The translations under genes and the position numbers were made by a program. Of a stretch of 64,000 nt of DNA, positions 12,533-20,869 are shown piece after piece. The stretch's first letter is position 1. Every line of letters begins with the position of its first letter. The notes under the pieces were generated by a model. The model searched no databases. It was not told the origin of the DNA and was given only the letters and a program-made list of their open reading frames with translations. Source of the DNA: Chloracidobacterium validum (GTDB taxonomy: Bacteria; Acidobacteriota; Blastocatellia; Chloracidobacteriales; Chloracidobacteriaceae); contig NZ_CP072648.1 in the NCBI RefSeq assembly GCF_018304825.1, positions 2,215,501 through 2,279,500 on the forward strand, in the 5' to 3' direction.

Positions 12533-13303
12533 TTACCTTTGGGGTGGGGGTGGGTCGGTGGTCGGCGGAAGCTGCACCGGTGGAGCGGACGTGTCGCCAG
12601 CTTCCGAGCTGTGCTTGGTGAGTCCAAGCCGGAGGAGCGCCGGGGCGGTGGGCGTACCGGTTTCCTTCAGTCCATTCGCACGTTGGAAGCTACGCATGGC
12701 TTCGCGGGTACTTTCATCGTACTGGCCCGTGATCTCGCCTTGGTAGAACCCAGCTTCCTTGAGTTTTTGCTGAATCTCACGGGCGCGCTCCTCTGGGATG
12801 ACCAGGCTTCGGGGCGCGCGGTATGGCGTAGCTTGTGGTGCGGTTGGGGTGGCGCGATAGGCGGAGGTGGCCCCCCCGTTGCGGCGGGCATAACGGCCAC
12901 CGCGCTGGCGCGCGTAGCGTCCGCCCCGGCGGCCGCGCACCCGGTAGCTGCGCCCGCTACGCCCGCGAACCACGCGCCCGCGCCGTGCACGGTAGCCACG
13001 CCCACGCGCGCTCCGTCCACGCGCTTGAGACACGCGCCCGCGGCCCCGCACGACACCCCCACGGCGACCACGCGCCGTGGCATTGCGGCCGCGCGCGCTC
13101 CGGCTACGTGTGCCGCGGCGGACCTGGCTTCGGTCACGCCGACGGCTTGTTGCACGCCGTTTCTGGGGCCGCGCGACCTCGGCGGCGGCTGGCTCAGCCG
13201 AGGCTGATTTGGCAAACGTGGGGGCCGGGAGTCCGGCTCCGAGCAATAAACCGATGACGATGAATGCCGCTTTGGCGTACAATATCCGACTCAAGCGCAG
13301 CAT
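12533..13303 (-). CDS. Exported Arg/Gly-rich protein with peptidoglycan-binding domain
   Basis: A 256-residue predicted exported protein. Residues 1-31 form a signal peptide ending near PTFA. Residues 45-141 are extremely basic: 40 of 97 are Arg, mostly in RGR, RGG and GRY steps. Residues about 173-227 match a PG_binding_1 fold (QQKLKEAGFYQGEITG, then AMRSFQRANGL), and the end is Pro-rich. AAGGA lies 8 nt before the ATG. The peptidoglycan role comes from the C-terminal domain; the Arg-rich part could bind anionic polymers, but that is inference. No enzymatic domain is visible. Confidence 0.8.
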   Translation of the reverse strand: MLRLSRILYAKAAFIVIGLLLGAGLPAPTFAKSASAEPAAAEVARPQKRRATSRRRDRSQVRRGTRSRSARGRNATARGRRGGVVRGRGRVSQARGRSARGRGYRARRGRVVRGRSGRSYRVRGRRGGRYARQRGGRYARRNGGATSAYRATPTAPQATPYRAPRSLVIPEERAREIQQKLKEAGFYQGEITGQYDESTREAMRSFQRANGLKETGTPTAPALLRLGLTKHSSEAGDTSAPPVQLPPTTDPPPPQR

Positions 13304-13380
13304 GAAAATGTCCTTTCAGAAAAATAAGCATGCCACCGGCGCTCGCCTGGGGCAGGTAGTGGGCACGATTGGCTGGTTAC

Positions 13381-15159
13381 TCAAGCCGTCCGTTTGATGA
13401 CGACGACCGTAATATCATCTTCTGGAATGGCTCCAGAGGCAAACGTCAGGGCTGTTTCAACAATCGCTTCACATATCTCGCGGGCTTGCAGGTGGGCGCA
13501 GCGGTGGATGGTGGCCTCTAGTCCATCGTAGCCAAAATAGCGCCCCGTGCGGTTTTTGAGTTCTGGGATGCCATCGCTGTACAGCACGAGCACATCGCAC
13601 GCGCCAAGCTGGTGGGTGCTCACCGGCAAGGGTCCCAGGGTGGGACGGACGCCCAGCGGGTAATGGTCGAGCGCGAGACTCTGAAGCGTCTGCTGGCTGG
13701 CGCTGTAGAGCAGTGGATAGGGATGCCCGGCATTGGCGACCGTGACCAGGCCGGTCGGAAGTTCAAGCAAGGCATAGCAGAACGTCATCAGGTCACGGCG
13801 TGTCCCATTCTCATGAATGAGCTTGTTCAGGGTTTGCATCACGCTGACGGGGTCGCACGCCATCCCAAGTTGATTGAACAACGCGCCTTTGGCCAGCGCC
13901 ATGAGCAAGCCCGACGACACGCCGTGGCCGGACGCATCCCCAATGACGACGGCCAGCCGCTCTTCACCAACCTTGATGTAGTCATAATAGTCGCCGCCAA
14001 TATCCTCGGCCGGCCGGGACAACCCGGCCACTTCAAATCCAGCCAAGTGCGGCTCGCACTGCGGGAGCATCGAAGCCTGGATGCGCGCCGCAAGGGCAAT
14101 TTCAGCTTGGAGGCGTTGCCGCTTCATTTGCTCTTCGAGCAAACGGAGATTCTCGATCTTGACCGCCGCCACGCTGGCGATGGTGGTCAGCACTTCGAGG
14201 TCATCCGGCGTGAAGCGGCGCACATAAGGGTTTTCAACGTAAATGAGTCCGTAGATCTGTTCGCAAAAGATCAACGGAACGCCCATCACCGAACGGATGT
14301 CGCCCAAAACAATGGATTGACTGCCGGCAAAGCGCGGGTCATGCCGGGCATCTGAAGTCAGCAAAGCCGACTTCGTTGTCATGACCTGTTCGGTGATGCT
14401 CTGGCAAACCATGACGTCTCCGAGCGGCAGCGGCCCGTCCTTGGTGCGCGCCAGGCGGCACTCCAGCTCGCGGGTATCGTGGTTGTACGTCAACAGGAAA
14501 CCCCGCTCGACCGGCAGCGACTCAAAAACGAGCGCCATGATCTCGCTCAAGGTCTCGTCGAGGCTGGCATTGGAAAGAAGCGTTACGCCAACCTTACTCA
14601 CCAGCGCAAGCAGGCCCGGGCGCTGGCGGCCAATTTTCGTCTCACCAAGGAAAGCGACGGCACCGGGTTGCCTTCCCAAGCCTGCCATTGGCTCTACCGG
14701 CGCATCTTCCGTGGCCGTTTGAACCGAGACTCCAGAGCTAAGCTCAACGGCGCGATTGACGATTTCATCAGTGGTGCGGACGTGTCCGAGTCCAATTTGG
14801 GCCTCTGGAACCGTGTTTGACGACGTCGTGAAGTAGGTCACGGACGGCGCCGCCACCTGCGTTGGGCGTTGTTCCAAGGCAAGTTCCAGGTTGGTTTCAC
14901 CGATCCGAAAGCAGTCACCAGTTTTGAGCAGAAGGGGCTTCTTGACCCGCTCTCCCTGATAGTAAGTGCCATTCGCGCTTTCGAGGTCTTCCAGGATGTA
15001 AGCCTTGCCATCGTGTTGAAGGACGGCATGAATACGCGAGGCAAAGGGATCGGCAACCATGATGTCAGCCCGGACGCTCCTCCCAAGCGTGTACCGGGGC
15101 TTGACAAGCAAAACCCGGTGGGGCGGCGCATTGGGTGAGTGGATGACGAGCGAATACAT
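13381..15159 (-). CDS. FHA-GAF-PP2C (SpoIIE/RsbU-type) serine phosphatase
   Basis: A 592-residue signalling phosphatase. Residues 1-97 are an FHA domain (TLGRS, SRIHA, SANGTYYQG) that should bind phosphothreonine. About 190-345 is a GAF sensor domain. About 345-370 is a helical linker, and 375-592 a PP2C/SpoIIE catalytic domain with metal-binding GGDYYDY, VVIGDASGHGVSSG, YSDGIPE and the terminal EDDITVVVIK. The likely target is a phosphorylated anti-anti-sigma factor or similar protein; none lies nearby. It is divergent from the membrane/thioredoxin gene. Confidence 0.9.
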   Translation of the reverse strand: MYSLVIHSPNAPPHRVLLVKPRYTLGRSVRADIMVADPFASRIHAVLQHDGKAYILEDLESANGTYYQGERVKKPLLLKTGDCFRIGETNLELALEQRPTQVAAPSVTYFTTSSNTVPEAQIGLGHVRTTDEIVNRAVELSSGVSVQTATEDAPVEPMAGLGRQPGAVAFLGETKIGRQRPGLLALVSKVGVTLLSNASLDETLSEIMALVFESLPVERGFLLTYNHDTRELECRLARTKDGPLPLGDVMVCQSITEQVMTTKSALLTSDARHDPRFAGSQSIVLGDIRSVMGVPLIFCEQIYGLIYVENPYVRRFTPDDLEVLTTIASVAAVKIENLRLLEEQMKRQRLQAEIALAARIQASMLPQCEPHLAGFEVAGLSRPAEDIGGDYYDYIKVGEERLAVVIGDASGHGVSSGLLMALAKGALFNQLGMACDPVSVMQTLNKLIHENGTRRDLMTFCYALLELPTGLVTVANAGHPYPLLYSASQQTLQSLALDHYPLGVRPTLGPLPVSTHQLGACDVLVLYSDGIPELKNRTGRYFGYDGLEATIHRCAHLQAREICEAIVETALTFASGAIPEDDITVVVIKRTA

Positions 15160-15374
15160 CAGGTTAGGTAAGTGATGAAACTAAGCGCACGCCAGTCGGC
15201 AAGCGGTGACAGCCGACCGACAACATAGGACGGCAACATAATCGAAAAGGCGTGGAGATGCCACTACTGGTCGAAACTAGGATACGCCATGACCTCCAAC
15301 ACCGTCCGCCGGGACGGGTCCACCGGCCAGCGCGCGTTGCTTCTTGGTGACCAGTGAATCACAATGTGGAATGT

Positions 15375-16583
15375 ATGTTTTTTCTCACTTTTGCGTTTCT
15401 CTTGGGCATGTTGGATGGGCTTTGGTCGCCGCCGCGCACTGGGCAGTGGTCCGGCAAGGTTGTACTCGGGCAGGCCTTGGCCCGGGTGATCTGGTGTGGC
15501 GCGCTGGGGGTCTTGGCCGGGCAGCTTGGCGCCTGGAGCGTGGAAGCGGCCTTTTTGCTGGGGCTGGGCCGGCAGGTGTTGTTCATTCCGGGCGGGATGC
15601 TGGCGCTCGTGGCGGTTGGTTGGCTGGGCTGGCGGTGGCATTTCCATCGCTTGCGGCCGTCCACCGCGCGCACTGGGCATCCGTTTGCCGTCGTCGTGCG
15701 CGTGTCTTCGCTACTCGTGGCCGCATTGACCTTGGCGGCGACAACCTGGGAAGTTCGCCAGGCCGCCGTCACGCTGTTGTGTTTTGCCTTTGGCGCACTG
15801 CCGTTTGAAGTTGCTTGGTCGCTGTTTCCAGACGCGAAACAGCTTGTCCGGTGGCGTCCGCTGTCCGCCTCCATTGCCGTCGGGCTGACGGCCTTTGCCG
15901 CCTTGGTCTTGGTCATGGCCGGGCTGGGTTACGATGTCTTCACAGGTCGCAGCCTAGGTGACGACCTGGATCACCTGGGGCACGTCGTTTCCAATGACGA
16001 CGCGACGATTGCCATTGGCGCGCCCGTCCCAGATGTCGTCTTCCGCGGACTCGACGGGCAACCCGTGCGCCTGAGTCAGTACCGTGGCAAGGTGGTCGTC
16101 TTGGCTGCCGTCGGAACCCGCTGCCCCTGCGTGGAGGCTTACCGGGCGCGGCTCAACGCGCTCGCCAGCGACTACGCCGCGCAGGGCGTTGTCTTTCTGG
16201 GCTTCAATCCCAATGCGAATGAATCGGTTGCCGAAATCGTTGCGCGCCAGGCAGCCAAACCTTTCGTCTTTCCGGTCGTGGTGGATGAAGCCTGCCAGGC
16301 GGCAGACACGCTGGGCGCCACCTGCATGACCGAGTGCTTCCTGGTGGATGCCCAGGGGCGCTTGCAGTACCACGGACGGATTGACGACAACACCTACCAT
16401 CCCGAACGGGTCACGGTTCACCTGCTGCGGGATGCCTTGGAGGCCGTACTTGCCGGGAAGCCGGTCAATGTCCTGTGCCGGCCGGCGATTGGATGCGCCA
16501 TCGTGCGCAAGAAGCCCGGCCCGCTCAACGCGGCCGATAGCGTCAGCACTACCGGTAACGTCAGCGCAACCAGTAAAGAATGA
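15375..16583 (+). CDS. Multi-pass membrane protein fused to a thioredoxin/AhpC-like domain
   Basis: In numbering from an in-frame GTG at 15354, residues about 8-195 hold five to six hydrophobic segments. Residues 220-375 form a redoxin domain (IGAPVPDVVFRGLDG, GKVVVLAAVGTRCPC, VFLGFNPNANESV, CFLVDAQGRLQYHGRIDD). The active site is CPC (257-259) rather than CxxC, as in a subset of redoxins that carry a TxCPxxxxY motif. The domain order suggests a membrane-tethered thiol protein; side of the membrane and partner are unknown. I chose the ATG at 15375 because the first membrane segment begins there. It overlaps the convergent UbiA gene by 23 bp. Confidence 0.78.
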   Translation: MFFLTFAFLLGMLDGLWSPPRTGQWSGKVVLGQALARVIWCGALGVLAGQLGAWSVEAAFLLGLGRQVLFIPGGMLALVAVGWLGWRWHFHRLRPSTARTGHPFAVVVRVSSLLVAALTLAATTWEVRQAAVTLLCFAFGALPFEVAWSLFPDAKQLVRWRPLSASIAVGLTAFAALVLVMAGLGYDVFTGRSLGDDLDHLGHVVSNDDATIAIGAPVPDVVFRGLDGQPVRLSQYRGKVVVLAAVGTRCPCVEAYRARLNALASDYAAQGVVFLGFNPNANESVAEIVARQAAKPFVFPVVVDEACQAADTLGATCMTECFLVDAQGRLQYHGRIDDNTYHPERVTVHLLRDALEAVLAGKPVNVLCRPAIGCAIVRKKPGPLNAADSVSTTGNVSATSKE

Positions 16584-17499
16584 TGACGGCCGTCAGCCCG
16601 TACAGCGCCAGGTTGACCAGTGAGGCGCCGTCATTGAGCAGGGCTTTTTCTGGACTGCCGCCGAGCTGCCGCCGGTGGATGAGATACAAATACCGAAAGA
16701 TGCCATAGAGCACGAACGGCACGGTCAGAACGAGCTTGGTCGTCCCAAACTTGGCCACCGTTTCAGGCGCGACCGTGTAAAAGGTGTAGCAGACGACCGT
16801 CGCCGCCGTGACAATGGAAATCATCTGGTCCAGCAGTTCGAGCGTGTACTCGCCAAGAATCCGCCGGTGCGCCGTGGCCCCTTCTTCGAGCAAAAGCAAC
16901 TCGTGCCGTCGCTTGCCGAGCGCCAGAAAGAGCGACAGCAGCATGGCGCAAATGAGCAGCCAGGAAGAAACCGTGACGGCAATGACTTGTCCTCCGGCTA
17001 CCGCCCGCAGCACGAACCCGGCAGCGATACAACCCACATCGAGGATCACCAGATGCTTGAGCCGTACCGTGTAGGCCACTTGCAACAGGAAATACGTCAC
17101 GGCCGTCCAGGCAAAGGGCGTCGAAAGCCAGAAGGCAGCAGCGAGTGAGCCAACCGACAACATGATGCAGGCCACAATGCCGACCGGGATGGGGAGCGTG
17201 CCTGACGCCAATGGACGGTGACGCTTGCTCGGATGGGCGCGGTCGCTTTCGATGTCGAGCAGGTCGTTGAGCAGGTACACGCCGCTACTGAGTAGGCAAA
17301 ACACCCCACAGGCCGCGCATACCAGCAGGGTCTCGCGCCAGCGAAAGAGGTTCTGGGAAAACAGCAGCGCTGGAAAGAGCAGGACGTTCTTTGTCCACTG
17401 CTGTGGACGCATGGCCTTGAGCAACGCCACAGGCCAGGAAACGACGGTTGGAGCAACGGCAGTCGGCATCGCCCGCGAATATAGCCAACTCTCGCGCAT
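16561..17499 (-). CDS. UbiA-family prenyltransferase, decaprenyl-phosphate phosphoribosyltransferase-like
   Basis: Integral membrane transferase with about eight to nine hydrophobic segments. The sequence MRPQQWTKNVLLFPALLFS, the Asp-rich NDLLDIESDRAHPSKRHRPLASG region and the second loop around LKHLVILDVGCIAAGFVLRA match enzymes that join phosphoribosyl pyrophosphate to a polyprenyl phosphate, as in mycobacterial arabinan synthesis. In this lineage the product would feed an unknown glycan. The ATG at 17499 has AAGGGG 10 nt upstream. Chlorophyll synthases (BchG) share the fold but not the WTKN start. Substrate is by family only. Confidence 0.82.
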   Translation of the reverse strand: MRESWLYSRAMPTAVAPTVVSWPVALLKAMRPQQWTKNVLLFPALLFSQNLFRWRETLLVCAACGVFCLLSSGVYLLNDLLDIESDRAHPSKRHRPLASGTLPIPVGIVACIMLSVGSLAAAFWLSTPFAWTAVTYFLLQVAYTVRLKHLVILDVGCIAAGFVLRAVAGGQVIAVTVSSWLLICAMLLSLFLALGKRRHELLLLEEGATAHRRILGEYTLELLDQMISIVTAATVVCYTFYTVAPETVAKFGTTKLVLTVPFVLYGIFRYLYLIHRRQLGGSPEKALLNDGASLVNLALYGLTAVIILYWLR

Positions 17500-17816
17500 G
17501 GGAGTAGCACCCCTTGCCGCAGCGTGTGCCTGAAACGTCGTTTTTGACCAGTCGTCGCGCAAGTGACGTATCGCATCCGGCTACAAGCCCATCAGGCGCC
17601 CATGTCTCACTTCACCTTCCACAATTCGCTTTCCGCACGGCCGCCCACCGGTGCGCGCTTGGCAGGAGCGTAGTTGGCTAGCAGAAAGCCGCCCTTCTGC
17701 GCTTCTATCCACATGCCTTGGCCAGTTGCCCAGAGGCATAAAATTAAGCAAGCTGTGGCGCGCTCTCCCCCATCGCGCGCTGATGACTGCCACTGTTCGC
17801 CTGCAAGGAAGTTGCC
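17500..17816. other. Divergent intergenic region, UbiA-type gene / M48 peptidase gene
   Basis: About 317 bp with no supported gene. A TAAAAT at 17739-17744 could be a -10 element for the plus-strand peptidase gene, but its -35 partner (TTGGCC, 15 bp away) is poor. AAGGA at 17805-17809 is the RBS of that gene. Confidence 0.35.
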
Positions 17817-18989
17817 ATGTCGCCTGACGATTCCCTTTCCAATGAACCAGAGCCAACCTCCGACGAACCGACCGCCCCAGCCGCTGCGGGCGATGACACG
17901 GAGGCCCTGCCGTCCGCTGGTGAGACCACCCCATCGGCCGATGGGGCGACGGCATCGAGTGCGGTTGTCACGGACGGGGTAGCGCCGGTCGCAAACGGCC
18001 TGCCACTGCGCGAAGTGCGCTGCCGCTACTGCGGCCAACGCAATCGCGTCCAGTCCGACTGGACGCCACGCGCCGGCGTGCGTTGTGGACGCTGCCGACT
18101 TCCGCTCGATGAACAACCGCACCGCAAGTTTCCGGGGCTTTCCCCGCATGAATACATCCACCCGCTTGACTCACAGGCGCTCAATACGCTCCAGGTCATT
18201 CCAGGCATTGATCCGTTGCTCAAAAAGGCGCTGGAGGTCACGGGTGAAAGTTACCTGCGGGTGATGTTTACCGCGAATGGCGTCAAGGTATCGGAAAAAC
18301 AGTGCGCGGATTTGCATGCAAAACTTGAAGTCGCCTGTCAAACCCTTGGGATTCAGGAACTACCAGAGCTTTATCTAAGCGTGACCAATCCACTTGGCGG
18401 TGGGGGGCTGGGGTTCAATGCCTTCACGAGCGGAGTTGAGCGTCCCTTTATCGTGCTTTTTACGCCACTGGTCGAACGGCTCGACGACATCGAGGTGCTG
18501 GCCGTCATCGCCCATGAACTGGGGCATATCCATTGCAGTCACCTGCTCTACAAGGTCGCAGCTGAGTTGCTGTTTCAACTCGGCAGCTATGCCCTGTCGC
18601 GCGCGCCACTGCCACCTGGGATTCCAGACCTGCTCACCTGGCCCATTCGGAGCGCGCTGCTGACGTGGTACCAAAAGGCTGAACTAAGTTGTGACCGGGC
18701 CGCCCAACTGGTCGTCCAGGAAACCCACGTCTTGACAAAGTTGATGATGAAACTGGCCGGCGGGGCCATGACCTCAAAGCTCAACCACGAAGAATTCATT
18801 ACCCAGGCCCGCGCTTTCGACCAGCGGAATGAAAGCAGTTTCGTTGATCGCTTCTGGACGTGGCAGATTGCCAGTGGACGGACGCACCCGTTCCCGGTTT
18901 GGCGGGTTTCAGAAATTCTCAAGTGGACAGATAGCGAAGAAGGCTACAAAAAGTTTATGAAGCCAGTCGCACTTGCCACGACATCCTAA
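17817..18989 (+). CDS. Zinc-ribbon M48-family metallopeptidase
   Basis: A 390-residue predicted metalloprotease. After an acidic/Ala-rich N-terminus of about 65 residues, four cysteines (C69, C72, C90, C93) form a zinc-ribbon. The M48 catalytic motif HELGH is at 233-237 with the third zinc ligand probably in KAELSCDRAAQ. Unlike HtpX there are no clear N-terminal membrane helices, so it looks cytoplasmic or peripheral. ATG with AAGGA 7 nt upstream. It leads a plus-strand group with an unknown protein and a glycosyltransferase. Substrates are unknown. Confidence 0.87.
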   Translation: MSPDDSLSNEPEPTSDEPTAPAAAGDDTEALPSAGETTPSADGATASSAVVTDGVAPVANGLPLREVRCRYCGQRNRVQSDWTPRAGVRCGRCRLPLDEQPHRKFPGLSPHEYIHPLDSQALNTLQVIPGIDPLLKKALEVTGESYLRVMFTANGVKVSEKQCADLHAKLEVACQTLGIQELPELYLSVTNPLGGGGLGFNAFTSGVERPFIVLFTPLVERLDDIEVLAVIAHELGHIHCSHLLYKVAAELLFQLGSYALSRAPLPPGIPDLLTWPIRSALLTWYQKAELSCDRAAQLVVQETHVLTKLMMKLAGGAMTSKLNHEEFITQARAFDQRNESSFVDRFWTWQIASGRTHPFPVWRVSEILKWTDSEEGYKKFMKPVALATTS

Positions 18990-19026
18990 CGAACAAAGGC
19001 TTGGGGCGCTCCCCAACGCGCGACGC

Positions 19027-19671
19027 ATGAGGGCACTTTCGGCTTCAACCCCACACGAACCACGACTTGACTTTCACGAATGGAAAACAGGAACGATCAT
19101 TGTTGAACGGACGGGTACGCGCCGTCCGCTGTTTTCACTTCGTCAAGCCGATCAGATACTGGCTCACCTGACTTGGCGGCGGCGGCGGGCCGGGCGCTAT
19201 GTCGCCCTGGCGGATGGGTTGACGCTCGATGTCACCGTCGGACGCATGGGCTATGAACTCACCATTCGGGATGACACTCAGGGACTCTCGCGCTTGCGCA
19301 TCAACCGGCGACGCAACCCGCACCGCGCGCGCATGACCATCGAGTTACCGGCCGGGCGCTTTCTGGTGACGCTGCGCCGCGATGGGCGGCAGCCAGGCGA
19401 CTTTTCACTCCATGTTCGGCGGGAGTTCTACAAACAAGACCTGCTCGAATTGCAGTTTGAGCGCGCCTATCTCAATACCCATCACGCCTCCCCATCGCGT
19501 CGCCTGCTGACCATTCAGGTGCATCCCGTCATGCGCTGGGAGGCGGTTCATTTTCACCATCTCGTGGCGCTTCTGGTGGGCTGTGTGGTGTTTGTCGGCG
19601 GCCATGATCAGTTTCGCTTCGACCCACGAGTCAACCCGTACATGGTCAAACGCCGTTCCCAGACGGTATGA
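19027..19671 (+). CDS. Hypothetical protein, possible C-terminal membrane segment
   Basis: I do not recognise a family. The frame is rich in Arg (TWRRRRAGRY, RINRRRNPHRAR). It is predicted mostly beta in the middle and has one hydrophobic stretch near the end (HHLVALLVGCVVFVGG). An upstream TTG at 18973 would overlap the peptidase gene; the ATG at 19027 is used here, with no strong RBS for either. The stop overlaps the glycosyltransferase ATG by 4 bp, so it is very likely translated and coupled to that gene. Confidence 0.6.
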   Translation: MRALSASTPHEPRLDFHEWKTGTIIVERTGTRRPLFSLRQADQILAHLTWRRRRAGRYVALADGLTLDVTVGRMGYELTIRDDTQGLSRLRINRRRNPHRARMTIELPAGRFLVTLRRDGRQPGDFSLHVRREFYKQDLLELQFERAYLNTHHASPSRRLLTIQVHPVMRWEAVHFHHLVALLVGCVVFVGGHDQFRFDPRVNPYMVKRRSQTV

Positions 19672-20795
19672 ATATCCTGCACTTGAGTTCTGGGCAGGCG
19701 TTCGGCGGTGGAGAGCGGCATGTCCTGGAACTCATCGCGGCGCTGGCAGCCCGTGGGCACGCCGTACACATCGCGGCCCCGGCACATAGCGCCCTGGCCA
19801 AGCGGCTTGGCCTGGTGAGTTTCAGCCATCACATCCACGCCCTTGCCGTGCGTCATGCGCTCGATGTCGGCGCGGCCTGGCGACTGGTGAAGCTGGTTCG
19901 ACACCATCAAATAGACATCCTGCATGCGCACTACGCCCGCGACTATCCCGTTGCGGCCGGTGTCGTCCGGTGGCAACGCTGGACGGCAGAGCGGCGGCCG
20001 GCGCTGTTCCTGACCCGTCATCACTACGCGCCACTCACGGGCAACTGGTTTTACCACCGGTGGCTCGGCGTCGCCGAGCGATTGATCGCCGTTTCCGACT
20101 ACGTGCGCGAACGGGCGCAAAACTCGCTTGGCTGGGACACCGGCCGGATCGTCACCATTCCCAACTGGGTAGATACCACGCGGTTTCACCAGCCATCTGC
20201 CCGGGCACGCCAGGACTGTCGGCGGCAACTCGGCCTGCCGGTCGAGGGCTTCATCGTTGGCTGTCTCAATCGCCTTGAACCGAGCAAGGGACAGGCAACG
20301 TTGCTGGGCGCGGTGGCGTTCACGCGCCGCCAAACGCCCCACCTTCACTTGGCGCTGGCTGGGAGCGGCCAGGCGGCCTACCTTGACCGGTTACGGCAGC
20401 AAGCCAGCCAAGCCGGCGTTGAGCGCCAAGTCACCTTCCTCGGTTTCATCGAAGATGCGCCTGGCTTTCTGGCGGCTTGTGACGTGATGGCCATTCCTTC
20501 GCACGATGAAGCATTTTCCCTGGGCGTGCTTGAAGCCTGGGCGGCCGGCGTGCCGGTTGTCGTTTCCGACGTGGGGGGGCTGGCAGAATTGGTCACACAC
20601 GAAAACAATGGACTCCGGGTGGCGCCCCGCGACCCGCTCGCCTGGGCAGCGGCCCTGCAGCGGATGGCAGCCGACGAGCAACTGCGCCGACGATTAGCCG
20701 CGGCCGGCCGGCAGTCGGTTGGCAGCTACACGCTTGACCACGCCGTAACAGCGGTTGAAACGCTTTACCAGACGGCGCTCATCCAGAAAAACTGA
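19668..20795 (+). CDS. Glycosyltransferase, GT4 family (GT-B fold)
   Basis: A retaining glycosyltransferase of the GT4 family, 375 residues, cytoplasmic or membrane-associated. It has the N-terminal GGGERHVLELIAAL loop for the acceptor and the C-terminal donor-binding ExxxxxxxE motif within DEAFSLGVLEAW, followed by GVPVVVSDVGGLAELV. The donor sugar cannot be assigned. The start overlaps the stop of the upstream hypothetical gene (ATGA). A weak hairpin with a T-run follows the stop. Confidence 0.9.
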   Translation: MNILHLSSGQAFGGGERHVLELIAALAARGHAVHIAAPAHSALAKRLGLVSFSHHIHALAVRHALDVGAAWRLVKLVRHHQIDILHAHYARDYPVAAGVVRWQRWTAERRPALFLTRHHYAPLTGNWFYHRWLGVAERLIAVSDYVRERAQNSLGWDTGRIVTIPNWVDTTRFHQPSARARQDCRRQLGLPVEGFIVGCLNRLEPSKGQATLLGAVAFTRRQTPHLHLALAGSGQAAYLDRLRQQASQAGVERQVTFLGFIEDAPGFLAACDVMAIPSHDEAFSLGVLEAWAAGVPVVVSDVGGLAELVTHENNGLRVAPRDPLAWAAALQRMAADEQLRRRLAAAGRQSVGSYTLDHAVTAVETLYQTALIQKN

Positions 20796-20799
20796 TACA

Positions 20800-20827
20800 C
20801 TCTCTGCAACGAGAGGCGCGCTTTTTT
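20800..20827 (+). terminator. Possible weak terminator after the glycosyltransferase gene
   Basis: A 5-bp stem (20800-20804 with 20811-20815) is followed by GCGCGC and then six T at 20822-20827. The stem is short, so this is only a candidate. Confidence 0.35.
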
Positions 20828-20869
20828 CGTCAAAGTGCTCGTCACACTTGCTGAACCGGGGATAGGCAC

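Noticed and set aside
12491-13207. Plus-strand open frame opposite the Arg-rich protein
   Set aside because: The minus-strand frame has a signal peptide, a good RBS and a recognisable PG_binding domain; the plus frame has none.
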